Source: Kurthia huakuii LAM0618 (GTDB taxonomy: Bacteria; Bacillota; Bacilli; Bacillales_A; Planococcaceae). From it: a DNA stretch of 64,000 nucleotides. The DNA lies in contig NZ_AYTB01000006.1 of assembly GCF_000505545.1 (NCBI RefSeq), positions 1 to 64,000 on the forward strand, written 5' to 3'. The position numbers and the translations under genes were made by a program. Positions 34,301 to 42,432 of this stretch are shown one piece after another; the first letter of the stretch is position 1; the number at the start of each line of letters is the position of its first letter. A model generated the notes under the pieces. It did not search any database. It saw only the letters and a program-made list of their open reading frames with translations, and was not told the DNA's origin.

Positions 34301-34352
34301 TGGTAAAACAACTACAACTACAGTAAACGTTACAGCTCCAGCAGCAAAATAA
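31320..34352 (+). CDS. S-layer-like major surface protein
   Basis: A 1010-residue exported protein. The signal peptide is about residues 1-31 (ending ASA). Residues of about 35-265 hold about ten Y-x-(N/D)-G-K-L repeats (LYKNGKLAPA, YYEDGKLATGW, LFKDGKLVKGT), related to those at 15886 and 21553. Residues of about 265-1010 are serial Ig-like beta-sandwich domains (SAKAVNTKTIEVKYTSPVEA; QYGNAVTDAEEAAKELTVTN) as in S-layer bodies. No SLH or sortase motif is present, so the N-terminal repeats are the probable wall anchor. Codon use is extremely restricted (mostly TTA, GTA, GCA, AAA) compared with neighbours, as expected for a very highly expressed protein. It has a long leader, an AAAGGAG site 12 bases upstream, and a strong terminator. 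Confidence 0.85.
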   Translation: MANAKFVKTAAAVALGASVVTTAVAPGAASAASKYKVNSKGHLVLKSTGSLVKGWVEFGGKLYKNGKLAPAKKYKIMGTGSSMKLYYGSNLKKGYKTANSKTLLFKDGKLVKGTKLTGDRTRYYEDGKLATGWDVVAADETKYIFKSGKLYKDPKTALREGVLNYFENGKLAEGTKAFSDTLFTDGTVDEKDQVFEDVLYVGGKKAEGTKLFEDTLYVDGKVPTAELTKFEEKYYDNKGKLANGEFELDGNKVTIKDGVVQTGEIESAKAVNTKTIEVKYTSPVEAAAADYTVTKDGVKLNIAKVTIATDKKSAQIELTSKLAKGDYEVSVKPADAEKALTAKVAVADEAVEALSILTDKVAVDDKDAKKANVAYQVTNQYGEDITASTLAKDVKATATVKTSKEAGLAIDSATVADGKVNLAFNKAPQEGDTVQITLVDPTTAKTVTKTVTISSEAIASTVEIGALTNKDGKTLTEDVNVTKDEFYLPLTVKDQYGNAVTDAEEAAKELTVTNTNPSVVTFGKPKTIKTADGKDQLVLPVTDVHSAGSAVALVIANVNGANATATVTVKEGLKLGSATLSDPAGIVTANSTVLFPLAVTNTNGEAVKTVKEFEALKAKTAAVVMTEGTKVIEKDGALYLEAKVGAEGVPFTTYIIVNGKNSTKVVTPQKASEAKVITGVSADVAKAIRAGNAKGVTVKNTDLIVLDQYNQQLTKEQLADVKFTAVVAEADKDTLTATTGEVTDGEVTEATIIASNTDKTAKTGKVTFTLTGKADSAFAQTFSVVKDADFTGYTVSDLATVQVTGAEGTYKVVRDKDAQFTVTAKDASNNEVVLTESEDYNVSGISAADIEALKFAEGADTAKLTATITINATGEQFKKEVTFSKEAPKVQSVKFVKNATAAKDNSEAISEVTVPATAANEATVVNKDALLNVADIESVDQFSQKADVTIYAITNVTFTKVSGDVTFASNGLATATATVPAGKTAVVNVTVTVGGKTTTTTVNVTAPAAK

Positions 34353-34371
34353 TCATCCCACGATGATTTCA

Positions 34372-34403
34372 AAAAGAAACCCCTAACCGGGTTTCTTTTT
34401 TTA
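34372..34403 (+). terminator. Strong terminator of the S-layer-like gene
   Basis: AAAGAAACCC (about 34373-34382) pairs with GGGTTTCTTT (34389-34398), followed by a long T-run. Confidence 0.9.
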
Positions 34404-34411
34404 TGCCACAA

Positions 34412-34446
34412 AAAAAGAGAGACCGCATTTGCAGTCTCTCTTTTGT
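34412..34446 (-). terminator. Terminator of the minus-strand tagA-like gene
   Basis: GAGAGAC (34417-34423) pairs with GTCTCTC (34434-34440), with A/T-rich flanks. Confidence 0.82.
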
Positions 34447-34448
34447 CG

Positions 34449-35180
34449 TTATCTATGCTTTTTCACTTTCTTCACCGCCAGTAAAAACTGCGGGATTTTC
34501 AGCATACGCTTTGCTCGTGTAGGCTGTGTAATCAAGCGGTGGAACCATTCTAAGTTGAACTTAATAAAGATGTCTGGGGCGCGGTCAACATTGCCTGATA
34601 GCACGTCAAAGCTGCCGCCTACGCCCATCATGATTGTATGCGGAAATTTCTTTTTGTGAAGCGCAATCCATTCCTCTTGTTTTGGGGCGCCGGTTGCGAC
34701 AAAAACAAAGTCGGGCTCCAGGACAGCTGCTTTTGCTGCCACCTCATCGCCGTCTCCATCATTGCCGTAGCCATCGCACACGCCAACAACGTCAATTTGT
34801 GGATAGAGCGCTTTCGCTTTTTTTGCGGCTTCCTCGGCGACGCCTGGTTTCGCACCATAAAAGAAGAAGCGATTATGGCCAGGTGCAGCCGTTTTCATAA
34901 ACTCATGCACAAGCTCGTAACCAGGGATGCGCTCCGCAATCGGTGTGCCGAGCATTTTGGCGCCAATCACAACGCCAATACCATCTGCGACGACGTAGCT
35001 TGACGCACAAAGGAGGCGCTCGTAGTTATGATTTTCTTTTGCTAGCATTATAATTTCTGGATTAGCGGTTACAATTGTAAGCGCGTGTTCCGTATGGAGA
35101 AGCTCGTTCAACACATGTGGCACAAAATCTTCTTTCGTCGTTTGTGCGACAGGGATGCCGAGAATGGGTACTGTATTCAT
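34449..35180 (-). CDS. tagA: TagA-type WecG/TagA/CpsF glycosyltransferase
   Basis: A 243-residue membrane-associated enzyme of the WecG/TagA/CpsF family. The known reaction of TagA is transfer of ManNAc onto lipid-linked GlcNAc, the first committed step of wall teichoic acid linkage-unit synthesis. Family features seen are TANPEIIMLAKEN, YVVADGIGVV, the FFYGAKPGVAEEAA nucleotide-sugar region, and VATGAPKQEEWI with the GVGGSFDVLSG motif. The start has GTGAGG upstream. It acts after TagO, encoded at 47906. No other teichoic-acid cluster gene adjoins it, and capA-like and protease genes are next to it. Confidence 0.92.
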   Translation of the reverse strand: MNTVPILGIPVAQTTKEDFVPHVLNELLHTEHALTIVTANPEIIMLAKENHNYERLLCASSYVVADGIGVVIGAKMLGTPIAERIPGYELVHEFMKTAAPGHNRFFFYGAKPGVAEEAAKKAKALYPQIDVVGVCDGYGNDGDGDEVAAKAAVLEPDFVFVATGAPKQEEWIALHKKKFPHTIMMGVGGSFDVLSGNVDRAPDIFIKFNLEWFHRLITQPTRAKRMLKIPQFLLAVKKVKKHR

Positions 35181-35234
35181 TGTAAAACCTCACTTATCTC
35201 ATGTTTCTTCTATTATACATGAGAAATGTGTCAG

Positions 35235-36347
35235 TTATTTTACGATTACTTTATCGCCCATAATGTCTTGTACCCACTGAAGATTTGTATACGGTGCAGG
35301 TGTTTTGCCTTCGACTTTTGCGAGTGGGAACACTTTATACATGCCGTTGTCTTGTAGGACTGCAGAAGCTTTGAATACAGGCTTGTCGACTGTTACATCG
35401 TCGCCTTGCTTTGTAATACGGAAGCTCGCCGCACCGCCGACCATTGTTTCTACGCCGCTAGTGATCGTGGCGTAGAAGTTACCGATTGAATAAAAGACGC
35501 CCGTTTTATGCCCGTCTTTGCTAACGATTTCTTCATAAGGTTGGATGACATGTGGGTGTCCACCGAAAATAATGTCTGCGCCAGCTTTATTAATCATCTT
35601 CGCAAGACGGCGCTGTTCAGGGTTTTCCTGTGTCACATATTCAGTACCCCAGTGCATATTGACAACGACAACATCTGATAATTTTTTGATATTGCGAATA
35701 TCGCGTTTTATTTTTTGTTCATCGATATAATTGACTAAGTATTGTTTGTCAGAGGGCACATTATAGCCCGGATTTGTCGCATATGTGTAGCCGACAACGC
35801 CGACTTTGATACCGTCAATATCAACGACGCGTGGCTCATTGGCATCTTTTTTTGATTGATATGCACCGACATATGGTAGGTCGTATTTTTCGATGTTGTC
35901 AAATTGCGTGCGCATCCCAGGCTCGCCGTAATCCATGACATGATTGTTCGCGAGATTGACCATATCGGTACCGGCTTCTTTAATATCGCGTAAAATAAAT
36001 TCTGGGCTAGAGAACTTTGGATAGCCTGAGAGCGCGAATTTGTCGCCGATTGCGAGCGATTCTTGGTTTGCAATTAAATAGTCATAGTTTTGTAATGTTT
36101 TTTCCATAGGTTGTAGTGCAGGGCTGTAATCTTTGTAGTATAAAATTTGAGTGTGGAGTAAAACATCGCCAATCATTGCGAGGCGAATCGTTGTTTTTGG
36201 TTGTTCTTCTGGTTTTGTTTCTTTCTCTACAGGAGTTGCAGTCGTCGTTGTTTCTTCGGTAGTCGGTTTTTGTGGCGTTTCTTCTGCGCTGTTTGAACAG
36301 GCTGCAAGAAGGGAACTAGCCAATAGAATCGATAAAAACTTTTTCAA
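35235..36347 (-). CDS. CapA-family lipoprotein (metallophosphatase-like)
   Basis: A 370-residue protein with a lipoprotein signal (lipobox LLAAC, Cys near residue 17) and a Thr/Glu-rich linker of about 40 residues. The rest is a CapA/PGA-synthesis domain of the calcineurin-like fold: RLAMIGDVLLH, ANQESLA, DMVNLANNHVMDYG, VVNMHWGTEY and IIFGGHPHVIQPYE supply the expected Asp, Asn and His ligands. CapA proteins act in poly-gamma-glutamate export or anchoring; lone copies outside cap operons, as here, have unknown substrates. It lies 54 bases from tagA on the same strand, so the two may share a transcript. Confidence 0.88.
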   Translation of the reverse strand: MKKFLSILLASSLLAACSNSAEETPQKPTTEETTTTATPVEKETKPEEQPKTTIRLAMIGDVLLHTQILYYKDYSPALQPMEKTLQNYDYLIANQESLAIGDKFALSGYPKFSSPEFILRDIKEAGTDMVNLANNHVMDYGEPGMRTQFDNIEKYDLPYVGAYQSKKDANEPRVVDIDGIKVGVVGYTYATNPGYNVPSDKQYLVNYIDEQKIKRDIRNIKKLSDVVVVNMHWGTEYVTQENPEQRRLAKMINKAGADIIFGGHPHVIQPYEEIVSKDGHKTGVFYSIGNFYATITSGVETMVGGAASFRITKQGDDVTVDKPVFKASAVLQDNGMYKVFPLAKVEGKTPAPYTNLQWVQDIMGDKVIVK

Positions 36348-36546
36348 AAAAATCTCAACCTTTCATCAAATATTGTTAACAAAATATGCTATGATAGTAC
36401 TTGTAAATTTCCATTAAAATAAAAATGTTTTCCGCATACATTAGGAACATTTACTCAAAAACTATTATTCATGAAACTTAGAGATTAATCAATACGTCAA
36501 TAGAACTTAGTATCAATTTTAGCAGTAAATAGGGAGTGTGGGTGTC

Positions 36547-38193
36547 GTGGCCAATAATCGACGGTATAAACCGAAAAAAGCATCCATTAAGCGAATTGTC
36601 ATCTCTCTTATTTTGATTTTCGCCGTATTCGCTGGTATTTACGCTTTAGTGACAAATGATAAAGCCGCCAACGAAGACAATCAAAGTATTCATGATGTAC
36701 AAAAAGCGGATAAGGATAACGCAGCAGAACAAGAAAAAGAGACGGACAGTGAGGGTGACAAACCGTCCGCGGGCACCGTATCGGCTGAAGATATTACCGA
36801 TAAAGGGAATCGTGAGGACGGGGCGAGTAGTACGGTGACGACAGATAGTGATGAAGTAGGACCGACGACAACCGAAACGTCACCTGACACAACGAATGAA
36901 CATGAAACAAACGTTGTCATGCCAAAAGAAGACACAGACACAATCGTTGCAAATGCGTTGACAAAAACGTATACGATTTATGCGACAGGTGAGCAAGGTT
37001 CGGGCTTCTTAATTAATACAAAGGGTGACATTGTGACAAATGCGCACGTTGTAGAGGCGACAGGCACGGGCAATACGGCAGATGTCGTTGTTGTAAACTC
37101 ACAGGAACAAGAATTTAATGGACGCGTCATCGGCATTGATGATACGACCGATGTTGCGTTAATTCGCGTACCAGAGTTAGCTGGGAAAAACCCAATGGTC
37201 ATCGATACAGCGCAGGCTGTCGTAGGTACAGAAGTCGTGGCCATTGGTAGTCCTGAAATGCATAGCAATACGATTACAGAAGGTAAAATTACGAGTGTGG
37301 GTGCTAACTTTACAGACGGCTACTCATACCGCAACTTATATGAAATTACAGCACGACTTGATCACGGTTCAAGTGGTGGTCCATTAATTAATAAGGCGAC
37401 CGGGAATGTTATCGGAATCAACTCGATCATCTTAACTGACCACCCGGAGATTGGGTTTTCGATTCCGATGGCCAATGTCATGGATTTAGTAAACAAATGG
37501 GCTGAATATAGCGATGACATTGTCTTTGGACAACATGATCCAGATGATGAAATTTCACCGGAAGGTTCGATTGCAGAAGACGAAGCGAATGGTTTCTCTG
37601 TACTCGAAAGCTATTTAGACGCACTTTACTTATATGTACGACAAGAATTTGACTATCCAGATCAACGCACGTATTTAACGGCGCTACAGCTTGATAGTGC
37701 TGCTGATAAAAAAGCGATTGATATTTTTGGTGAATATACAACCGATGATAAATCAAAACAAACATTAGATTATGAAATGGTTGATAAGCCAACAGTAAAA
37801 GGCGACAAAGTTTATGTGACTGTCAATTCTATTTTACGTTATACAAAAGATGGCAAGGAACAACAATTAGTACAAAACATCACGTATGAATGGGTATTTG
37901 AATATGACCAATACTATGTATCGGACATTATTATCAATCGCTCAGAAGATACAGCAGATGAGCCAATTACGCCAAGTGGCGAGGAGCCAACAACGCCTGA
38001 AGATTCAACGGGCGAGGAGCCGTCAACGGATGAAGAAGAACCGATTACACCAAGTGAAGTGGAGGACGAAGATTCTTCAGATAACATAGAAGAAGATCCT
38101 GCAGCAACAGAGCAACAAAAGGATACAACAGGTGAGCAACCTGCAGGAGACGACGCAGAAACAGAGTCTCAAACGTCTGACATAACCGAATAA
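36547..38193 (+). CDS. Membrane-anchored HtrA/DegP-like trypsin-type protease
   Basis: A 548-residue protein with a short cytoplasmic basic start, one membrane helix (about residues 18-37) and an acidic linker to about residue 130. The S1C protease domain carries the catalytic His in TNAHVV, Asp in TTDVALIRV, and Ser in HGSSGGPL. No PDZ domain follows; instead there is a region of about 130 residues (VLESYLDALYLYVRQEFDYP) and an acidic Pro/Thr/Glu tail of about 90 residues. GTG 36547 is chosen since AGGGAGTG (36531-36538) is 8 bases before it; GTG 36538 overlaps the site. HtrA-like proteases handle misfolded exported proteins. Confidence 0.85.
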   Translation: MANNRRYKPKKASIKRIVISLILIFAVFAGIYALVTNDKAANEDNQSIHDVQKADKDNAAEQEKETDSEGDKPSAGTVSAEDITDKGNREDGASSTVTTDSDEVGPTTTETSPDTTNEHETNVVMPKEDTDTIVANALTKTYTIYATGEQGSGFLINTKGDIVTNAHVVEATGTGNTADVVVVNSQEQEFNGRVIGIDDTTDVALIRVPELAGKNPMVIDTAQAVVGTEVVAIGSPEMHSNTITEGKITSVGANFTDGYSYRNLYEITARLDHGSSGGPLINKATGNVIGINSIILTDHPEIGFSIPMANVMDLVNKWAEYSDDIVFGQHDPDDEISPEGSIAEDEANGFSVLESYLDALYLYVRQEFDYPDQRTYLTALQLDSAADKKAIDIFGEYTTDDKSKQTLDYEMVDKPTVKGDKVYVTVNSILRYTKDGKEQQLVQNITYEWVFEYDQYYVSDIIINRSEDTADEPITPSGEEPTTPEDSTGEEPSTDEEEPITPSEVEDEDSSDNIEEDPAATEQQKDTTGEQPAGDDAETESQTSDITE

Positions 38194-38199
38194 TAAACA

Positions 38200-38230
38200 A
38201 TAAGCCGGGATTGTATGATTCCGGCTTTTG
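38200..38230 (+). terminator. Intrinsic terminator
   Basis: AAGCCGG (38202-38208) pairs with CCGGCTT (38221-38227), followed by TT-rich sequence. Confidence 0.8.
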
Positions 38231-38245
38231 TTATGCGACACAACA

Positions 38246-38293
38246 AAGAAAAGCGCTTGTCCTTCAATACGTTGAGGGATAAGCGCTTTTCTA
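38246..38293 (-). terminator. Long-stem terminator of the minus-strand NlpC/P60 gene
   Basis: GAAAAGCGCTT (38248-38258) pairs with AAGCGCTTTTC (38281-38291), and the inner TCAA/TTGA pairing extends the stem. Confidence 0.85.
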
Positions 38294-38331
38294 TACATTG
38301 TTAAGTATTGTTAAGAAATTTTACAGATGGA

Positions 38332-39039
38332 TTAGCGGAAAGTACCGAAGCCTACGATACGTTTGTTCCAGTAACCATCATATAGGTTAGAGTATTTTAC
38401 TTGTTTGCCAGCTGCGTGTAATAGGCGGTTGTTACCAGCGTAGATTGCTACGTGTGTAATTGAACGGCCATTGCCTGAGAAGAATACTAAATCGCCAACT
38501 TCAGCCGCGTCTTTAGAAATCTTTTTAGAAGCTGCGTATTGAGCACCAGAAGTACGAGGGAGTGATTTGCCTAATACGTTTTTGTAAACGTAGCTTGTAT
38601 AACCTGAGCAGTCAAATCCTGATGGTGTTGTGCCGCCCCAAACGTATGGAGTGCCTAAGAATTTTTCGCCGTAGCTGATTACTTCAGAAAGGTCTGCAGA
38701 TACTTTTTTCGTTGTTGTTAAGTAAGAAGCATTCACCCAACCGCTTTTACCGTTTGCAGTACCGTATACCCAAGTTGTTTTACCGACTACTTTTTTCGCT
38801 GTAAGATTTACTTTTTTACCGTTCTTTAATGTTTGAACTTTTGCAGATTTCACGTTCGCAGATTTACGCATGTTTAGTGAACCATCATAAGAATAAACGT
38901 ATTTTGTCGCTGAGTAGTCTTCTTGTTGTTCAGAAGCTTGTGCTTGAATTGGTTCATTTACTGGGTTTACTGATGTGAATGCTAGTGATAAAGCAAGTGC
39001 GCTCGCTGTCACTGCTGTCGTTAGTCCTTTAAAATTCAT
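38332..39039 (-). CDS. NlpC/P60 endopeptidase with SH3 domain
   Basis: A 235-residue exported wall hydrolase. The signal peptide is about residues 1-33 (ending QAQA). An SH3 domain of about residues 45-108 (GSLNMRKSANVKSAKVQTL, then GWVNASYL) binds the wall. The NlpC/P60 domain has the catalytic Cys in GFDCSGYTSYVY, His in ITHVAIYAG and a third polar His in LLHAAG. It cleaves peptidoglycan stem peptides (D-Glu/mDAP or Lys bond). ATG 39039 follows TGGAGG; the longer frame has no signal at its start. A second NlpC/P60 gene lies upstream on the same strand. Confidence 0.92.
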   Translation of the reverse strand: MNFKGLTTAVTASALALSLAFTSVNPVNEPIQAQASEQQEDYSATKYVYSYDGSLNMRKSANVKSAKVQTLKNGKKVNLTAKKVVGKTTWVYGTANGKSGWVNASYLTTTKKVSADLSEVISYGEKFLGTPYVWGGTTPSGFDCSGYTSYVYKNVLGKSLPRTSGAQYAASKKISKDAAEVGDLVFFSGNGRSITHVAIYAGNNRLLHAAGKQVKYSNLYDGYWNKRIVGFGTFR

Positions 39040-39291
39040 GTGATAATTCCTCCAAATAGTTAACAATGTTTTTTTTGTATGTATATGTTTCGTTTAAATT
39101 CTGTAATTAAATTTCCTGACACTAACTTTATAGATTTTGACAATGGCGTGCAACCGCATTTCAGTTACAGTTATATTACAATTATGTAACAAAGGTTTGT
39201 TTACTAATAAAATAACATTAAAATAGTATTTATTTTTCATTACAAACAATTATTATCAAAAAAATGACATTTAATTTTCTGTAAAAAGAAA
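39040..39291. other. Intergenic region, no gene seen
   Basis: AT-rich gap upstream of the SH3-NlpC/P60 gene. It must hold that gene's promoter, but none is clear by eye. Confidence 0.4.
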
Positions 39292-39326
39292 AGGATAACT
39301 GATGAAAATTATCAGTTATCCCCGTT
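39292..39326 (-). terminator. Terminator of the LysM-NlpC/P60 gene
   Basis: A perfect 11-base stem: GGATAACTGAT (39293-39303) and ATCAGTTATCC (39311-39321), read by the minus-strand gene. Confidence 0.85.
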
Positions 39327-39340
39327 ATATGACATTTTTT

Positions 39341-40408
39341 TTAAAAACGACCGTAGCGAACGAATGAATCTTGCCAATATTTCAAGTCGGAAATGCCGAT
39401 TCCTTTACTTAAAGCAGAAATAAATTTGTTATTTCCTAAGTAAATACCAACGTGACTAATGCGTCCTTCCATTCCTGCATAGGTTCCTTCAAAGAATACG
39501 AGATCGCCGATTTTTGGCGATGATACAGAGCGTGCCATGCTCGCATAACCAGCCGCTGTTTTACGGCCACCTAAATCAAGACCAGCTTCTTTATAAACAT
39601 AATATATGTAACCAGAGCAATCGAAACCGTTTGGTGTAGAGCCACCAAAGACGTACGGAACGCCGGTATATTTTTCGGCGATTTTTAAAATGCGTTGTGT
39701 TGAGTAAGACACTTTTTCTGTTGATGAATTGTCTTTATCGCCTTTAGAAGCCGGGATAGTCGTTGTTGAGCCTTTTACTTTTAGTTTTTGACCAACAAAA
39801 ATCATATCGGATTTTAAATTATTTAATGACTTTAATGAAGCAACAGTCATATTATATTTTGCTGCGATCAAGCCAAGTGAATCACCGCTTGCAACGCTAT
39901 ATGTTTTCGTAGACGTAGATGAAGCTGGTTTTTTAGGTGGTGCTGGTGTAGGTGCAGGCTTCTTCGATGGTGCCGGATTTTTAGATGTCACATCTTTGCC
40001 AGTTACTTTTAATTTTTGGCTTACATAAATAAAATCAGAGGACAGATTGTTAAGTTTTTTCAACTTTGCAATGCTCATATTGTACTTTACAGCAATTAAG
40101 CCAAGTGAGTCACCACTTTTTACAGTATAGGTAGACGTAGATGAAGCTGTTTTTTTCGCTGAAGCTGGTTTTTTTGATGAAGTATTGGATGTTGGTACTT
40201 TTAATTTTTGACTCACGTAAATGCGATCGCTCGTTAAGTGGTTCAGCTTTTGTAATTTTTTCGCCGATGTGTCGTATTTTTGGGCAATTAGTCCAAGTGA
40301 ATCACCGTTCTTTACTGTATAAGTAGTTGTATTTGTCGCTTCAGCAACTTGGCCGAACATCATCGTTGCGGCACCAATTGCGAAAGCGGAATATAAGCCT
40401 CGTTTCAT
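39341..40408 (-). CDS. LysM-NlpC/P60 peptidoglycan endopeptidase
   Basis: A 355-residue exported hydrolase similar in layout to Bacillus LytE/LytF. The signal peptide is about residues 1-24. Three LysM domains follow, each starting TYTVK or TYSVA and containing GDSLGLIA and SQKLKV or GQKLKV, separated by Ser/Lys/Pro linkers; they bind GlcNAc chains. The NlpC/P60 domain has Cys in GFDCSGYIYYVY and His in ISHVGIYLG. It probably acts in daughter-cell separation or wall growth. ATG 40408 follows AAGGAGGAC; the upstream extension to 40642 is not supported. The minus-strand neighbour at 38332 has the same catalytic domain. Confidence 0.93.
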   Translation of the reverse strand: MKRGLYSAFAIGAATMMFGQVAEATNTTTYTVKNGDSLGLIAQKYDTSAKKLQKLNHLTSDRIYVSQKLKVPTSNTSSKKPASAKKTASSTSTYTVKSGDSLGLIAVKYNMSIAKLKKLNNLSSDFIYVSQKLKVTGKDVTSKNPAPSKKPAPTPAPPKKPASSTSTKTYSVASGDSLGLIAAKYNMTVASLKSLNNLKSDMIFVGQKLKVKGSTTTIPASKGDKDNSSTEKVSYSTQRILKIAEKYTGVPYVFGGSTPNGFDCSGYIYYVYKEAGLDLGGRKTAAGYASMARSVSSPKIGDLVFFEGTYAGMEGRISHVGIYLGNNKFISALSKGIGISDLKYWQDSFVRYGRF

Positions 40409-41050
40409 AGGGACTGTCCTCCTTGATAGTTGGTAATAAGTGGATTTTAGTGTAACTGTTTTCTTAGTTAAATCTATTCTATTGAAAAAAACCTTCAGCG
40501 ACAAGGGGTTAGCTGTAAAAGAGGAATTTTGTACGTGATAGACTTTAAACATAGATGTAACTTCAAAATTCATAGTCTTTTTACCTAATGACGATATAGG
40601 TAAAAAAGAACAAAATACTATTTTCGTAGTGTTTTGAAACAATGATAAAAAAAGTAGTTCTTAATTATTATATTTTATAATATAATAGGCAAAAAAATCA
40701 TAATATATGATGATAAAATGATTTTTTTGAAATTTTTGTATATAAAATTAGACGTTTCAGTATAAAAAGATAGTATTTTTTAATAGTTGAATAGGCGGTG
40801 TTTTCAGATGAAAAATAATCAAATATTTACATTAACATTACGTGTATAGTAAAAACGACATATAATTGTAACATTACCCATTTTTTTATAGTAAATTTTT
40901 GATGTAGTTTTCATGCGTATCCAACTAAAACTATATGTCAGAAAATATTGATTATTATGAATAATAATGATGGAATACTGCAAAAAGCGTTTACTTTTCA
41001 GAATAGTCGTAATAGAATGAAAAGCTAAGAATACTTATGGAAGCTGAATT
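40409..41050. other. Long AT-rich intergenic region
   Basis: About 640 bases between divergent genes (LysM hydrolase and malic enzyme). No supported gene: a 13-codon frame at 40809 (MKNNQ start, GGCGGT upstream) is too short to call. Promoters for both genes must lie here. Confidence 0.45.
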
Positions 41051-41065
41051 TTGGAGGGACAACAT

Positions 41066-42391
41066 ATGGTTGGGCAGAATATTATGCGAAATTTAATCGT
41101 TCACACACCATCAAAACCGGGGAATCTTGGAAAAGTTACCACGGTCATTGGGGCGCATGGCGGCGATATTGGAGATATTAAAACATTAAAGGTAGGCACA
41201 CTTACGACGATTCGCGATATTACGTGTACAGTCGAAGATGCAACGGTGCTTGAGACAATCGTCAACAGTATTAATGCGCTAGGACAAGGTATCGAAGTAC
41301 GGGCGATTTCAGACGACGTATTAAAGGCGCATGAGGGCGGTAAAATTCATATGACGAGCCGCATGGATTTGCGTTCGATTGAAGACTTACGCCGCGTCTA
41401 TACACCGGGTGTAGCGAGTGTATGTGAAGAAATTCAACGTGCACCTGAAAAAGCTTCGTATTTTACGAGCATTGGGAATACGGTCGCAATCGTTACAGAT
41501 GGTACGGCGATTTTAGGTTTAGGTAATATCGGCCCTGTAGCAGGTATGCCTGTAATGGAAGGAAAAGCGGTATTATTCGACCAACTAGCGGGCATTAGTG
41601 GCGTACCGATTTTATTAGATACGAGTGATCCGGATGAAGTAGTCGAGACGGTTAAGCATATTTCGAAAGGCTACGGTGGTATTTTATTAGAAGATATCGG
41701 CTCACCGCATTGTTTTGAAATTGAGGAGCGTTTAAAGGAAGAATTAACGATTCCGGTCATGCATGATGACCAACACGGCACCGCTGTTGTCACACTAGCT
41801 GCCACACTATCTGCTTGTCGCTATGCAGGTGTTGATATTAAAGATGCGGTTGTTGGCCAAATTGGGCTAGGAGCTGCTGGGCTAGCGATTTGCCGTATGC
41901 TGATGGCGTATGGTGTCGATGAAGTATATGGTACGGACCCGCAAGAAAGTGCGGTGATGCGCCTACGTCAATATGGCGGCAATGTCCTTAGTTCTGTTGA
42001 GGATGTCATGGCACATTGTGATATCGTCATTGCAACAACCGGTGTGAAAGGTTTGATTGACCCGTCGTTTGTACGTGAGGGCCAAATTATTTTAGCATTA
42101 TCCAATCCGTTCCCAGAAATTTCACCAGAGGATGCGATTGCAGCAGGTGCAGCCTATGCGGCAGACGGACGTTTAGTGAATAATATTTTAGGTTTCCCAG
42201 GGATTTTCCGCGGCGCCTTAAATGCGAATGCAGCAGACATTACATATCCGATGCTCGTTGCGGCTGCAGAGGCGCTTGTTGAGTGTACGCGCAACGGAGA
42301 CCTTGTACCGCCACCGCTTGACCATAATGTCCACAAGATCGTTGCAAAAGCAGTAGAGCGTATTGCATTAAAAGAAATGATTCAAGAATAA
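41066..42391 (+). CDS. NAD(P)-dependent malic enzyme with N-terminal ACT domain
   Basis: A 441-residue cytoplasmic enzyme converting malate to pyruvate and CO2. Residues of about 10-85 form an ACT domain (NLIVHTPSKPGNLGKVTTVI), a ligand-binding module found on some Firmicute malic enzymes. The catalytic part shows YTPGVASVCEEI, TDGTAILGLGNIGP, the metal-binding stretch ILLEDIGSPHCFEI with MHDDQHGTAVV, and the Rossmann motif GQIGLGAAGLAI. Length and order match the small bacterial malic enzymes plus ACT. ATG 41066 follows TGGAGGGAC; TTG 41051 is inside that site. A bidirectional terminator separates it from the convergent gene. Confidence 0.93.
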   Translation: MVGQNIMRNLIVHTPSKPGNLGKVTTVIGAHGGDIGDIKTLKVGTLTTIRDITCTVEDATVLETIVNSINALGQGIEVRAISDDVLKAHEGGKIHMTSRMDLRSIEDLRRVYTPGVASVCEEIQRAPEKASYFTSIGNTVAIVTDGTAILGLGNIGPVAGMPVMEGKAVLFDQLAGISGVPILLDTSDPDEVVETVKHISKGYGGILLEDIGSPHCFEIEERLKEELTIPVMHDDQHGTAVVTLAATLSACRYAGVDIKDAVVGQIGLGAAGLAICRMLMAYGVDEVYGTDPQESAVMRLRQYGGNVLSSVEDVMAHCDIVIATTGVKGLIDPSFVREGQIILALSNPFPEISPEDAIAAGAAYAADGRLVNNILGFPGIFRGALNANAADITYPMLVAAAEALVECTRNGDLVPPPLDHNVHKIVAKAVERIALKEMIQE

Positions 42392-42430
42392 TAAAAAAGA
42401 GGCTGGAATGATCCCAGCCTCTTTTTTCAT
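42392..42430. terminator. Bidirectional terminator
   Basis: AAAAGAGGCTGG (about 42395-42406) pairs with CCAGCCTCTTTT (42414-42425). The GAGGCTGG stem is the same sequence as the outer ends of the MITE-like repeats. Confidence 0.9.
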
Positions 42431-42432
42431 GC

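Noticed and set aside
40809-40850. 13-codon frame as a possible leader peptide before the malic enzyme gene
   Set aside because: Too short, no attenuator hairpin follows, and it is 216 bases away from the gene.
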